Made by a program: the position numbers and the translations under genes. From Streptomyces sp. ATexAB-D23 (lineage in GTDB: Bacteria; Actinomycetota; Actinomycetes; Streptomycetales; Streptomycetaceae), in contig NZ_KB892057.1 in the NCBI RefSeq assembly GCF_000373645.1, positions 1 through 64,000 of the forward strand: 64,000 nucleotides of DNA, given 5' to 3'. Below, in pieces: positions 7,864 through 16,311 of the stretch. Positions within the stretch are counted from its first letter, which is position 1. The number at the start of each line of letters is the position of its first letter. Under the pieces are notes generated by a model. It worked only from the letters and a program-made list of their open reading frames with translations, was not told the origin of the DNA and ran no database searches.

Positions 7864-8838
7864 GTGCGTATCGCAGTCACCGGCTCCATCGCCACCGACC
7901 ACCTCATGACCTTCCCCGGCCGCTTCGCCGACCAGCTGGTCGCCGATCAGCTGCACACGGTCTCGCTCTCCTTCCTGGTCGACAACCTGGACGTGCGCCG
8001 GGGAGGTGTCGCCGCCAACATCTGCTTCGGCATGGGCCTGCTCGGCACCCGGCCGATCCTGGTGGGCGCCGCCGGGTCCGACTTCGACGAGTACCGGGCC
8101 TGGCTCGACCGCCACGGCGTCGACACCGGATCGGTGCGGATCTCCGAGGTCCTGCACACCGCCCGGTTCGTCTGCACGACCGATGCCGACCACAACCAGA
8201 TCGGCTCCTTCTACACCGGCGCCATGAGCGAGGCCCGGCTGATCGAGCTGAAGGCCGTCGCCGACCGGGTGGGCGGGCTCGACCTCGTCTCCATCGGTGC
8301 CGACGACCCGGAGGGCATGCTCCGCCACACCGAGGAGTGCCGTACGCGCGGCATCCCGTTCGCCGCGGACTTCTCCCAGCAGATCGCCCGGATGAACGGC
8401 GACGAGATCCGCATCCTGCTGGAGGGCGCCACCTACCTCTTCTCCAACGAGTACGAGAAGGGGCTCATCGAGTCCAAGACCGGCTGGACCGACGAGGAGA
8501 TCCTGGCCAAGGTCGGCCACCGGGTCACCACGCTCGGCGCCCAGGGCGTGCGCATCGAGCGGGCGGGCGAGGAGCCCATCGAGGTCGGCTGCCCCGAGGA
8601 GAACGCCAAGGCCGACCCGACCGGCGTCGGCGACGCCTTCCGGGCCGGGTTCCTCTCCGGTCTCGCCTGGGGCGTCGGCCTGGAGCGGGCCGCCCAGGTC
8701 GGCTGCATGCTCGCCACGCTCGTCATCGAGACCGTCGGCACCCAGGAGTACACCCTGCACCGCAACCACTTCATGGACCGCTTCACCAAGGCGTACGGCC
8801 ACGAGGCCGCCGCCGAGGTCCACACGCACCTCGCCTGA
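7864..8838 (+). CDS. PfkB-family carbohydrate/nucleoside kinase
   Basis: A 324-aa ribokinase-fold kinase. It opens with RIAVTGSIATDHLM, has the RGGVAANICFG substrate-binding stretch near residue 40, and ends with the signature ADPTGVGDAFRAGFL, which holds the catalytic Asp and the anion hole. The signature closely recalls the M. tuberculosis adenosine kinase-like Rv2202c, which also lies between erpA and ctaC, so orthology is likely. The substrate (adenosine or a sugar such as cellobiose) cannot be settled here. Start: GTG at 7864 after GCAGGAG (spacing about 10); frame upstream of this is open but lacks coding character. A CTACTATCGGGTAG imperfect palindrome lies about 115 bp upstream. Confidence 0.88.
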   Translation: MRIAVTGSIATDHLMTFPGRFADQLVADQLHTVSLSFLVDNLDVRRGGVAANICFGMGLLGTRPILVGAAGSDFDEYRAWLDRHGVDTGSVRISEVLHTARFVCTTDADHNQIGSFYTGAMSEARLIELKAVADRVGGLDLVSIGADDPEGMLRHTEECRTRGIPFAADFSQQIARMNGDEIRILLEGATYLFSNEYEKGLIESKTGWTDEEILAKVGHRVTTLGAQGVRIERAGEEPIEVGCPEENAKADPTGVGDAFRAGFLSGLAWGVGLERAAQVGCMLATLVIETVGTQEYTLHRNHFMDRFTKAYGHEAAAEVHTHLA

Positions 8839-8848
8839 CGCGGACCGG

Positions 8849-10243
8849 TCAGGAGAGCCGGCGGACCACATGGGCCGCGCCCCGGTCCGCCGGCTCCTCG
8901 CCCACGTACTCCTGCTCCCGCATCGCGCACCAGGCCGGGATGTCCAGCCGGGCCGCCTCGTCGTCGGACAGCACGGTCACCGTCCCGCCCACCGGCACCC
9001 CTCCGATCACCTTTGCGAGCTCGATCACCGGAATCGGGCAGCGCTTGCCGAGCGTGTCCAGCACCAGCGAGTCGTCCGGAGAGGGGGAGGGGGAGGAGGA
9101 AGGGGCGGCCGGTGCGGAGGCCTCCAGCTTCTCGCGCACCCCGGCCACCAGACCGGGGAGCACCGCCAGGAAGCCGTCGACGTCCTCGTCCGTGGTGCCC
9201 CGGGGGAGCGACACCCGGACATTGCCCTCCGACAGCACCCCCATCGCCTTGAGCACATGGCTCGGCGTCAGGGTGCTGCTCGTGCAGGACGAACCGGACG
9301 ATACGGAGAATCCGGCCCGGTCGAGCTCGTGGAGCAGGGTCTCCCCGTCGACATAGAGACAGGAGAAGGTGACCAGATGCGGCAGCCGCCGCTCCGGATC
9401 GCCGACCACCTCCACATCGGGCACCAGTTCGGGCACCCGGGTCCTGATCCTGTCGACCAGCGCCCGCAGCCGCACCGCGTCCGCGTCCGCCTCCGCCCGC
9501 ACCGCCCGCAGGGAGGCGGCCGCCGCGACGATCGCCGGAAGGTTCTCGAAGCCGGGCGCCCGCCCCGACTCCCGCTCGTCCGCCGGGCCTTGCGGTGCGA
9601 ACCGGACACCCTTGCGCACCGCGAGCAGCCCGACCCCGGCGGGCCCGCCCCACTTGTGCGCGCTGCCCGCGAGCAGCGACCACCCTTCCGGCACCGGCCC
9701 CCAGGCCAGCGACTGGGCGGCGTCCACCAGCAGCGGAACCCCCGCCGACCGGCAGATTCCGGCCACCTCGGCCACCGGCTGCTCGGTGCCGACCTCGTGG
9801 CTGGCGGACTGGAGGCAGGCCAGCGCGGTGTCCTCGCGCAGCGCCTCCCCGAACACCCGCGGGCTCACCGCGCCCGTGCGGTCCACCGGCACCCGGGCGA
9901 CGGAGCCGCCCCGGTCCTCGTGGTCGGACGCCGCGTGCAGGACCGACGAGTGCTCGACCGCCGACACCACCAGATGGCGGCCGACACGCCGACGCCCGGC
10001 GAGCGCCCCGGAAATTCCGGAATGCACCGCACGGGTGCCCGACGAGGTGAAGGTCAGCTCGTCCGGCCGGCACCCGACGGCTTCGGCGGCAGCCTCCCGG
10101 GCCGCGTCCAGCAGCAGCCGGGCGCGCCGCCCCTCGCGGTAGAGCCTGGCCGGGTCGGCCCAGCCCTCGTCCAGCGCGGCAAGCAGCGCCTGGCGGGCGA
10201 CGGGATGCAGGGGGGCGGCCGACGCCGCGTCGAAGTAGGGCAC
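8849..10243 (-). CDS. Cysteine desulfurase fused to a TusA/SirA sulfur carrier
   Basis: A 464-aa two-domain protein. Residues 1-385 are a class V PLP desulfurase: Schiff-base Lys in GSAHKWGGPAG and catalytic Cys in SSGSSCTSS. A Ser/Pro-rich linker (APSSSPSPSPDD) leads to an 80-residue TusA domain with the sulfur-accepting CPIP motif in GKRCPIPVIEL. The fusion suggests that persulfide passes directly from the desulfurase Cys to the TusA Cys. The acceptor pathway (Fe-S, molybdenum cofactor, tRNA thiolation) is not shown. The ATG is at 10243. It converges on the PfkB gene and diverges from ctaC, with the shared upstream region at 10244-10505. Confidence 0.9.
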   Translation of the reverse strand: MPYFDAASAAPLHPVARQALLAALDEGWADPARLYREGRRARLLLDAAREAAAEAVGCRPDELTFTSSGTRAVHSGISGALAGRRRVGRHLVVSAVEHSSVLHAASDHEDRGGSVARVPVDRTGAVSPRVFGEALREDTALACLQSASHEVGTEQPVAEVAGICRSAGVPLLVDAAQSLAWGPVPEGWSLLAGSAHKWGGPAGVGLLAVRKGVRFAPQGPADERESGRAPGFENLPAIVAAAASLRAVRAEADADAVRLRALVDRIRTRVPELVPDVEVVGDPERRLPHLVTFSCLYVDGETLLHELDRAGFSVSSGSSCTSSTLTPSHVLKAMGVLSEGNVRVSLPRGTTDEDVDGFLAVLPGLVAGVREKLEASAPAAPSSSPSPSPDDSLVLDTLGKRCPIPVIELAKVIGGVPVGGTVTVLSDDEAARLDIPAWCAMREQEYVGEEPADRGAAHVVRRLS

Positions 10244-10398
10244 CCGGCCACGCTAACCGGGGCGGGCCCGGGGCCCGGGACCGGCCGGGCCAGGAGAGGG
10301 GGCGTCAGATGGTGGCCGGAGGCGCGAATTCCACCCCTTCGGGGAGTCGGGCGGCGCGTTGGGCACCCTCCCCGCGCGACCCCAAATAGCGTCCAGTA

Positions 10399-10427
10399 GG
10401 GTTTGGTCCGCATAAACATCCAAACCC
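10399..10427. promoter_or_regulatory. Inverted repeat upstream of ctaC
   Basis: GGGTTTGG (10399-10406) and CCAAACCC (10420-10427) are a perfect 8-bp pair around a 13-nt AT-richer centre, about 80 bp before ctaC in an otherwise GC-rich divergent region. It could be an operator or a small leader hairpin. It does not resemble the Rex or CRP boxes I know. Confidence 0.4.
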
Positions 10428-10505
10428 CTGCCCGCACAGGGCCGGCGACCGACCAGCGAGACGGCCGCGCCGACCGTGCGGGCGAGACTCTCGGGAAGGC
10501 GCTAC

Positions 10506-11468
10506 GTGAGTCCCAACGGCTCCGACCGCTCGTCGCGGCGCCCGATGCGGCGGAAGCTGCCGCAGGTGCTGACTGCGGGCCTGATCCTGGCGACCGCCAC
10601 AGGTTGCACGTACAAGGACTTCCCCCGCCTTGGTATGCCTACGCCGGTAACGGAAGAGGCCCCACGGATCCTTTCCCTCTGGCAGGGCTCGTGGGCGGCA
10701 GCGCTCGCCACGGGCGTGCTGGTCTGGGGCCTGATCCTGTGGAGCGTCATCTTCCACCGGCGCAGCCGCACCAAGGTGGAGGTACCTCCGCAGACCCGGT
10801 ACAACATGCCCATCGAGGCGCTGTACACCGTGGTCCCCCTGATCATCGTCTCGGTGTTGTTCTACTTCACCGCACGGGACGAGACGAAGCTCCTCACGCT
10901 CTCCCCCAAGCCCGCCCACACCATCAACGTGGTCGGCTACCAGTGGAGCTGGGCCTTCAACTACATCGAGAACGTGGACGGCTCCGCCGCCACGGGCAAC
11001 GAGATCCCCAAGGAGCTCGACGCCATCCCGAACAGGTTCCGTGAGGCTTTCCCCAAGAACGCGGACGGCGTCTACGACGCCGGCATCCCGGGGGACCGGA
11101 ACCCGCAGACCGGCAACCCGGGGCCGACCCTCTGGCTGCCCAAGGGTGAGACGGTCCGTTTCATCCTGACTTCGCGTGACGTCATCCACTCCTTCTGGGT
11201 GGTGCCGTTCCTCATGAAGCAGGACGTCATTCCGGGCCACACCAACGCCTTCGAGGTGACTCCCAACCAGGAGGGCACCTTCCTGGGCAAGTGCGCCGAG
11301 CTCTGCGGCGTCGACCACTCCCGGATGCTCTTCAACGTCAAGGTCGTCTCCCCGGAGCGCTATCAGGCGCACCTCGAGGAGCTGGCGAAGAAGGGCCAGA
11401 CGGGCTACGTGCCGGCCGGCATCGAGCAGACTGACCCGGCCAGGAATGCGGAGACGAACAAACTGTGA
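10506..11468 (+). CDS. ctaC: Cytochrome c oxidase subunit II
   Basis: The 320-aa CuA-carrying subunit of the aa3 oxidase takes electrons from the cytochrome bc1 complex on the outer face of the membrane. The N-terminus ends in a probable lipoprotein site (ATATGC-T), followed by two transmembrane helices (about 70-90 and 110-130). The exposed cupredoxin domain contains His in DVIHSF and the CuA motif CAELCGVDHSRM. Start: GTG at 10506 with GGGAAGG about 10 nt upstream. The GTG of ctaD overlaps its stop by 4 nt. First gene of ctaC-ctaD-ctaF. Confidence 0.95.
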   Translation: MSPNGSDRSSRRPMRRKLPQVLTAGLILATATGCTYKDFPRLGMPTPVTEEAPRILSLWQGSWAAALATGVLVWGLILWSVIFHRRSRTKVEVPPQTRYNMPIEALYTVVPLIIVSVLFYFTARDETKLLTLSPKPAHTINVVGYQWSWAFNYIENVDGSAATGNEIPKELDAIPNRFREAFPKNADGVYDAGIPGDRNPQTGNPGPTLWLPKGETVRFILTSRDVIHSFWVVPFLMKQDVIPGHTNAFEVTPNQEGTFLGKCAELCGVDHSRMLFNVKVVSPERYQAHLEELAKKGQTGYVPAGIEQTDPARNAETNKL

Positions 11469-13201
11469 GCATCCTCAACGAACCTCAGGGTGCCGCGGCA
11501 GCAGACGACTCGTACGAGGACGAGCTGCCGGTCCGGCGCAAGCAGCCGGGAAACGTCGTCATCAAGTGGCTGACCACCACTGACCACAAGACGATCGGCA
11601 CGATGTACCTGGTCACATCGTTCGCCTTCTTCTGCATCGGCGGTCTGATGGCGCTCTTCATGCGCGCCGAGCTGGCCCGTCCGGGCACGCAGATCATGTC
11701 GAACGAGCAGTTCAACCAGGCGTTCACGATGCACGGCACGATCATGCTGCTGATGTTCGCGACGCCGCTGTTCGCCGGATTCGCGAACTGGATCATGCCG
11801 CTGCAGATCGGCGCGCCCGACGTGGCGTTCCCGCGGCTGAACATGTTCGCGTACTGGCTGTACCTCTTCGGCTCGATCATCGCGGTGGCCGGCTTCCTCA
11901 CCCCGCAGGGTGCGGCCGACTTCGGGTGGTTCGCCTACTCCCCGCTCTCGGACGCCGTCCGTTCGCCGGGTGTCGGCGCCGACATGTGGATCATGGGTCT
12001 GGCCTTCTCCGGCTTCGGCACGATCCTCGGTTCGGTCAACTTCATCACCACGATCATCTGCATGCGCGCCCCCGGCATGACGATGTTCCGCATGCCGATC
12101 TTCGTCTGGAACGTCCTGCTGACCGGTGTGCTGGTCCTGCTGGCCTTCCCGGTGCTGGCTGCCGCGCTGTTCGCCCTGGAGGCGGACCGGAAGTTCGGTG
12201 CGCATATCTTCGACGCGTCCAACGGCGGCGCGTTGCTCTGGCAACACCTCTTCTGGTTCTTCGGGCATCCAGAGGTGTACATCATCGCCTTGCCGTTCTT
12301 CGGGATCATCTCGGAAGTGATCCCGGTGTTCAGCCGCAAGCCGATGTTCGGCTACATCGGCCTGGTGGCCGCGACGATCTCCATCGCCGGCCTCTCGGTG
12401 ACCGTGTGGGCCCACCACATGTACGTCACCGGCGGTGTACTGCTGCCGTTCTTCTCCTTCATGACGTTCCTCATCGCGGTACCCACCGGGGTGAAGTTCT
12501 TCAACTGGATCGGCACGATGTGGAAGGGCTCGCTGTCCTTCGAGACACCGATGCTCTGGGCGATCGGCTTCCTGATCACCTTCACCTTCGGTGGGCTGAC
12601 CGGCGTCATCCTGGCCTCGCCGCCGATGGACTTCCACGTCTCGGACTCGTACTTCGTGGTCGCGCACTTCCACTACGTCGTCTTCGGCACCGTGGTGTTC
12701 GCGATGTTCTCCGGATTCCACTTCTGGTGGCCGAAGTTCACCGGCAAGATGCTGGACGAGCGGCTCGGCAAGATCACCTTCTGGACGCTGTTCGTGGGCT
12801 TCCACGGCACGTTCCTGGTGCAGCACTGGCTGGGTGCGGAGGGCATGCCGCGGCGTTACGCGGACTACCTCGCCGCGGACGGCTTCACCGCGCTGAACAC
12901 GATCTCGACGATCTCCTCGTTCCTGCTCGGCCTGTCGATCCTGCCGTTCTTCTACAACGTGTGGAAGACCGCCAAGTACGGCAAGAAGATCGAGGTGGAC
13001 GACCCGTGGGGCTACGGCCGCTCGCTGGAGTGGGCGACCTCCTGCCCGCCGCCGCGGCACAACTTCCTCACGCTGCCGCGCATCCGCTCCGAATCGCCGG
13101 CGTTCGACCTGCACCACCCGGAGATCACGGCACTCGAACAGCTGGATCACCTCTCCGAGGGTGACAAGGCCCTCGCGGGTGGCAAGGAGGCGGGCAAGTG
13201 A
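11465..13201 (+). CDS. ctaD: Cytochrome c oxidase subunit I
   Basis: The 578-aa catalytic subunit holds haem a, haem a3 and CuB and pumps protons. Twelve hydrophobic helices are evident. Motifs: HGTIMLLMFATP (haem ligand His), HPEVYIIALP (CuB His and the cross-linked Tyr), HHMYVTGG (CuB histidines) and HFHYVVFG (haem ligands). The N-terminus has an acidic 30-residue extension, and the C-terminal 90 residues are cytoplasmic and charged. It overlaps ctaC by 4 nt and ctaF by 4 nt, indicating coupled translation. Confidence 0.97.
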   Translation: MSILNEPQGAAAADDSYEDELPVRRKQPGNVVIKWLTTTDHKTIGTMYLVTSFAFFCIGGLMALFMRAELARPGTQIMSNEQFNQAFTMHGTIMLLMFATPLFAGFANWIMPLQIGAPDVAFPRLNMFAYWLYLFGSIIAVAGFLTPQGAADFGWFAYSPLSDAVRSPGVGADMWIMGLAFSGFGTILGSVNFITTIICMRAPGMTMFRMPIFVWNVLLTGVLVLLAFPVLAAALFALEADRKFGAHIFDASNGGALLWQHLFWFFGHPEVYIIALPFFGIISEVIPVFSRKPMFGYIGLVAATISIAGLSVTVWAHHMYVTGGVLLPFFSFMTFLIAVPTGVKFFNWIGTMWKGSLSFETPMLWAIGFLITFTFGGLTGVILASPPMDFHVSDSYFVVAHFHYVVFGTVVFAMFSGFHFWWPKFTGKMLDERLGKITFWTLFVGFHGTFLVQHWLGAEGMPRRYADYLAADGFTALNTISTISSFLLGLSILPFFYNVWKTAKYGKKIEVDDPWGYGRSLEWATSCPPPRHNFLTLPRIRSESPAFDLHHPEITALEQLDHLSEGDKALAGGKEAGK

Positions 13202-13596
13202 AGATCCAGGGCAAGATGTTCCTCGGTCTGGCGCTGTTCATCCTCATCATCGCCATCACGTACGGCGTGTGGTCGAGGGAGCCCGTCGGCACCACCGCGC
13301 TGGTCCTGGCGTTCGGCCTGAGCGTGATGATCGGCTTCTACCTGGCCTTCACGGCCCGGCGGGTCGACGCGCTGGCGCAGGACAACAAGGAAGCCGACGT
13401 GGCGGACGAGGCCGGCGAGGTGGGGTTCTTCTCCCCGCACAGCTGGCAGCCGCTCTCGCTGGCGATCGGCGGAGCCTTCGCCTTCATGGGCGTCGTCTTC
13501 GGCTGGTGGCTGCTGTTCTTCTCGGCCCCGCTCCTCCTGATCGGCCTGTTCGGTTGGGTGTTCGAGTACTACCGGGGTGAGAACCGCACCCAGTGA
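13198..13596 (+). CDS. ctaF: Cytochrome c oxidase subunit IV (actinobacterial type)
   Basis: A 132-aa membrane protein with four predicted helices in two pairs (residues 8-26, 32-50, 85-103, 104-122) separated by an acidic loop. This is the layout of the actinobacterial fourth subunit of the aa3 oxidase. Begins with GTG overlapping the ctaD stop. Assignment rests on position and topology, since the family has few invariant residues. A strong terminator follows. Confidence 0.9.
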   Translation: MKIQGKMFLGLALFILIIAITYGVWSREPVGTTALVLAFGLSVMIGFYLAFTARRVDALAQDNKEADVADEAGEVGFFSPHSWQPLSLAIGGAFAFMGVVFGWWLLFFSAPLLLIGLFGWVFEYYRGENRTQ

Positions 13597-13629
13597 CACC
13601 GTTGCACCGGTGACACACCGCTCCACCTG

Positions 13630-13673
13630 ACGGGGGGCCGACACTTCCGAGAGGAAGCGCCGGCCCCCCGTTT
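13630..13673 (+). terminator. Terminator after ctaF
   Basis: The stem ACGGGGGGCCG / CGGCCCCCCGT (13630-13640 with 13661-13671) continues with a CTTCC/GGAAG inner stem and a GAGA loop, followed by TTT. It separates ctaCDF from the L,D-transpeptidase gene. Confidence 0.8.
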
Positions 13674-13721
13674 GCAGTCATCCGGCGCGCTGAAACGGAT
13701 GAATCTTCTTAGCGTGAGTTC

Positions 13722-14978
13722 ATGAACCACACGCCGCGCATCCGTCCCGTAGTGAGCTGCACTCTGCTGGCCGCGACCCTGGTCGCCGGGGCGGCGGCCT
13801 GCGGGAAGTCCGAAGGTCACCCGCTCTCGGCCCAGCCGTACGACGCGGCCGACGAGATCTCCTTCAACACCCCCGACGGCGGCAAGAAGGTCGATCCCGA
13901 CAAGCCCCTCGAAGTCACCGTCGACGGCGACGACGGCCGGATCACCGACGTATCGGCCGTGGACGCCGCAGGACGCCATCTGGCGGGCGAACTCGACGCC
14001 GACGGACACCGCTGGCACTCCACGGCCCCGCTGGCCGCAGGGACCCGTTACACCGTCAAGGTCCGCATGGAGGACGACGACGGCGCCCCGGGCACCCGCA
14101 CGATGTCCTTCGACACCGCGGCGGCCCAGAAGTTCCTCAAGGTCACCTTCGGCCCCCAGGCGGGCACCTACGGCGTCGGGCAGCCCCTCACGGCCCAGCT
14201 CAGCGCCCCGGTCACCGACAACGCCTCCCGCGCCACCGTCGAGCGCGGTCTGAGGGTGCGCTCCACGCCCGCGGTCACCGGCTCCTGGTACTGGGTCGAC
14301 GACAAGACGCTGCACTACCGGCCCAAGGAGTACTGGCCGGCGAAGGCCACCATCGAGGTCAGCAGCAACCTGACCGGCATCAAGGTCACCAACGCGCTCT
14401 ACGGGGCACCCGCGAAAGCGCTGAAGATCACTACCGGCGACCGCATCGAGGCCGTCACCGACGCCTCGGAGCACTCCATGACGGTGCTGCGCAACGGAGA
14501 AGTGATCAACACCATTCCGGTGACCACCGGCAAGCCGGGCTTCGACACCCGCAACGGCGTCAAGGTCGTGCTGGGTAAGGAGTACTACGTACGTATGCGC
14601 GGGGAATCCATCGGCATCGCCGAGGGCTCGTCGGACTCCTACGACCTCGACGTCTACTACGCCACCCGGGTCACCTGGAGCGGCGAGTACGTGCACGCGG
14701 CCCCCTGGTCCACCGGATCGCAGGGGTCCGCGAACGTCAGCCACGGCTGCACCGGCATGAGCACCAGCGAGGCCGAGTGGTTCTTCAACACCGTCCGGGA
14801 GGGCGACATCGTCAGCGTCGTCGGCAGCGACGGCGAGACCATGACGCCGTTCGACAACGGATACGGCGACTGGAACCTGTCCTGGGCCAAGTGGCAGAAG
14901 GGCAGCGCACTGCACAACGACACCACCGCACCGCGCGTCGACACGGTGCGGGCGGCGCGGCTGCGCCCCCAGGTCTGA
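13722..14978 (+). CDS. L,D-transpeptidase (YkuD family) lipoprotein
   Basis: A 418-aa protein with a lipoprotein signal (LVAGAAAC, about residues 20-27), two Ig-like domains of the LdtMt2 kind (about 40-240) and a YkuD catalytic domain (about 245-385). The catalytic motif is SHGCTGMS (the common form is SHGCxN/R), with the upstream His in YVHAAPWS. Family members form 3-3 peptidoglycan cross-links or attach proteins outside the membrane. ATG start at 13722. It sits between two parts of the cytochrome oxidase cluster but follows a strong terminator, so it probably has its own promoter. Confidence 0.9.
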   Translation: MNHTPRIRPVVSCTLLAATLVAGAAACGKSEGHPLSAQPYDAADEISFNTPDGGKKVDPDKPLEVTVDGDDGRITDVSAVDAAGRHLAGELDADGHRWHSTAPLAAGTRYTVKVRMEDDDGAPGTRTMSFDTAAAQKFLKVTFGPQAGTYGVGQPLTAQLSAPVTDNASRATVERGLRVRSTPAVTGSWYWVDDKTLHYRPKEYWPAKATIEVSSNLTGIKVTNALYGAPAKALKITTGDRIEAVTDASEHSMTVLRNGEVINTIPVTTGKPGFDTRNGVKVVLGKEYYVRMRGESIGIAEGSSDSYDLDVYYATRVTWSGEYVHAAPWSTGSQGSANVSHGCTGMSTSEAEWFFNTVREGDIVSVVGSDGETMTPFDNGYGDWNLSWAKWQKGSALHNDTTAPRVDTVRAARLRPQV

Positions 14979-15024
14979 CGGCCGGGGAGTGCGCCGCCCC
15001 TCCGGAGGGCCGGCGGGCGGGGGC

Positions 15025-15426
15025 TCAGGCCCCCACGGAGAGCCTGGTGCGCAGCAGGGCGGCCAGGGAGTCGGCGAACTCCACCGGTTCGACCGGCAGG
15101 GTCACCGCGGCGTCCGCGCGGCTCCAGGTGGCCAGCCAGGCGTCCTGCGGGCGTCCGATCAGGACCAGGACGGGCGGGCAGCGGAAGATCTCGTCCTTGA
15201 TCTGCCGGCAGACACCCATCCCGCCCGCCGGGGCCGTCTCACCGTCCAGCACGCAGACGTCGACACCCCCGTGCTCCAGGGCGTCCAGGACGGCGGGCAG
15301 GGTGGCGCACTCCAGGAACTCCACCGGTGGCACGTCCGCCGCGGGCCTGCGACCCGCTGCCAGCCTCACCTGCTCACGGGTGTGCGCGTTGTCGCTGTAG
15401 ACCAGGACCGTGGCGGTCGGCTGCAT
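15025..15426 (-). CDS. Stand-alone, atypical response-regulator receiver protein
   Basis: A 133-aa single CheY-like domain with no output domain. The predicted phospho-acceptor is in VDVCVLDGE (about residue 60). The N-terminal acidic pair is replaced by LVYSDNAHT, and the usual Lys-Pro after beta-5 reads TLPVEP, so the conserved Lys is missing. Phosphorylation may be weak or absent. The ATG at 15426 has an excellent GGAGGAACC ribosome site; in-frame sequence further upstream is not needed. It is the only minus-strand gene inside the oxidase cluster and is divergent from ctaE. Partner kinase unknown. Confidence 0.8.
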   Translation of the reverse strand: MQPTATVLVYSDNAHTREQVRLAAGRRPAADVPPVEFLECATLPAVLDALEHGGVDVCVLDGETAPAGGMGVCRQIKDEIFRCPPVLVLIGRPQDAWLATWSRADAAVTLPVEPVEFADSLAALLRTRLSVGA

Positions 15427-15617
15427 GGTTCCTCCGTGACATCCGTGTCTTCGGGGCACTCGGGGCGCTCGGTGTACAAGAGCGGTCCGATGCGCGGATC
15501 GTACTCCGACCGACAGCCTGTCAGCACCGGTCCGGACAGGGGAAGCATGGGCCGTTCGAGCAGGACACACCCCCCTGACACACCGAACGGCACCCCCCGG
15601 AGTGAGGGCGGGATAAG

Positions 15618-15638
15618 CGACCGACATAATGTCGGTCG
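15618..15638. promoter_or_regulatory. Perfect palindrome spanning the ctaE start codon
   Basis: CGACCGACAT (15618-15627), one central A, then ATGTCGGTCG (15629-15638): a 10-bp perfect inverted repeat whose right arm begins at the ctaE ATG. In RNA it would hide the start codon in a tight hairpin; in DNA it has the dimension of a repressor operator. No known regulator is matched. Confidence 0.55.
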
Positions 15639-16249
15639 TGGCGACAGCAACGACAGTAGATACCGGGCACGCGCACCCGTCGGTCAATCGACCGAACCTC
15701 ACCAGCGTCGGAACCATCATCTGGTTGAGTTCCGAGCTGATGTTCTTCGCGGCCCTCTTCGCGATGTACTTCACCCTGCGATCGGTGACCGGACCGGAAC
15801 ACTGGAAGGAAATGGCGTCCGCCCTGAACTTCCCGTTCTCGGCGACGAACACCACGATCCTGGTGCTCTCCTCACTCACCTGCCAGCTCGGCGTCTTCGC
15901 CGCGGAGCGGGGCGATGTGAAGAAGCTCCGTGCCTGGTTCGTGATCACTTTCGTGATGGGTTCGATCTTCATCGGAGGCCAGGTCTTCGAGTACACGGAG
16001 CTGGTGAAGAAGGACGGCCTCTCGCTGTCCTCGGACCCGTACGGCTCGGTGTTCTACCTGACCACCGGCTTCCACGGTCTGCATGTGACAGGCGGCCTCA
16101 TCGCCTTCCTGCTCGTCCTGGGCAGGACGTACGCGGCCAAGAGGTTCACCCATGAACAGGCGACCGCTGCCATCGTCGTGTCCTATTACTGGCACTTCGT
16201 CGATGTCGTGTGGATCGGCCTCTTCGCCACGATCTACATGATCAAGTAA
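15629..16249 (+). CDS. ctaE: Cytochrome c oxidase subunit III
   Basis: A 206-aa five-helix membrane subunit of the aa3 oxidase. Typical features: SSELMFFAALFAMYF near residue 35, GQVFEY, TTGFHGLHVTGG (about 150) and the C-terminal YYWHFVDVVWIG. ATG at 15629; a GTG at 15638 would also be in frame, and no strong Shine-Dalgarno decides between them. It begins the ctaE-qcrC-qcrA-qcrB run, the arrangement found across actinobacteria in which the oxidase and bc1 complex form one supercomplex. Confidence 0.95.
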   Translation: MSVVATATTVDTGHAHPSVNRPNLTSVGTIIWLSSELMFFAALFAMYFTLRSVTGPEHWKEMASALNFPFSATNTTILVLSSLTCQLGVFAAERGDVKKLRAWFVITFVMGSIFIGGQVFEYTELVKKDGLSLSSDPYGSVFYLTTGFHGLHVTGGLIAFLLVLGRTYAAKRFTHEQATAAIVVSYYWHFVDVVWIGLFATIYMIK

Positions 16250-16311
16250 CCGGGCCCGAGCCCGAACCACATCCAGCATCGACGCAGAAGATCCTGACAC
16301 CGGGGTAATCC

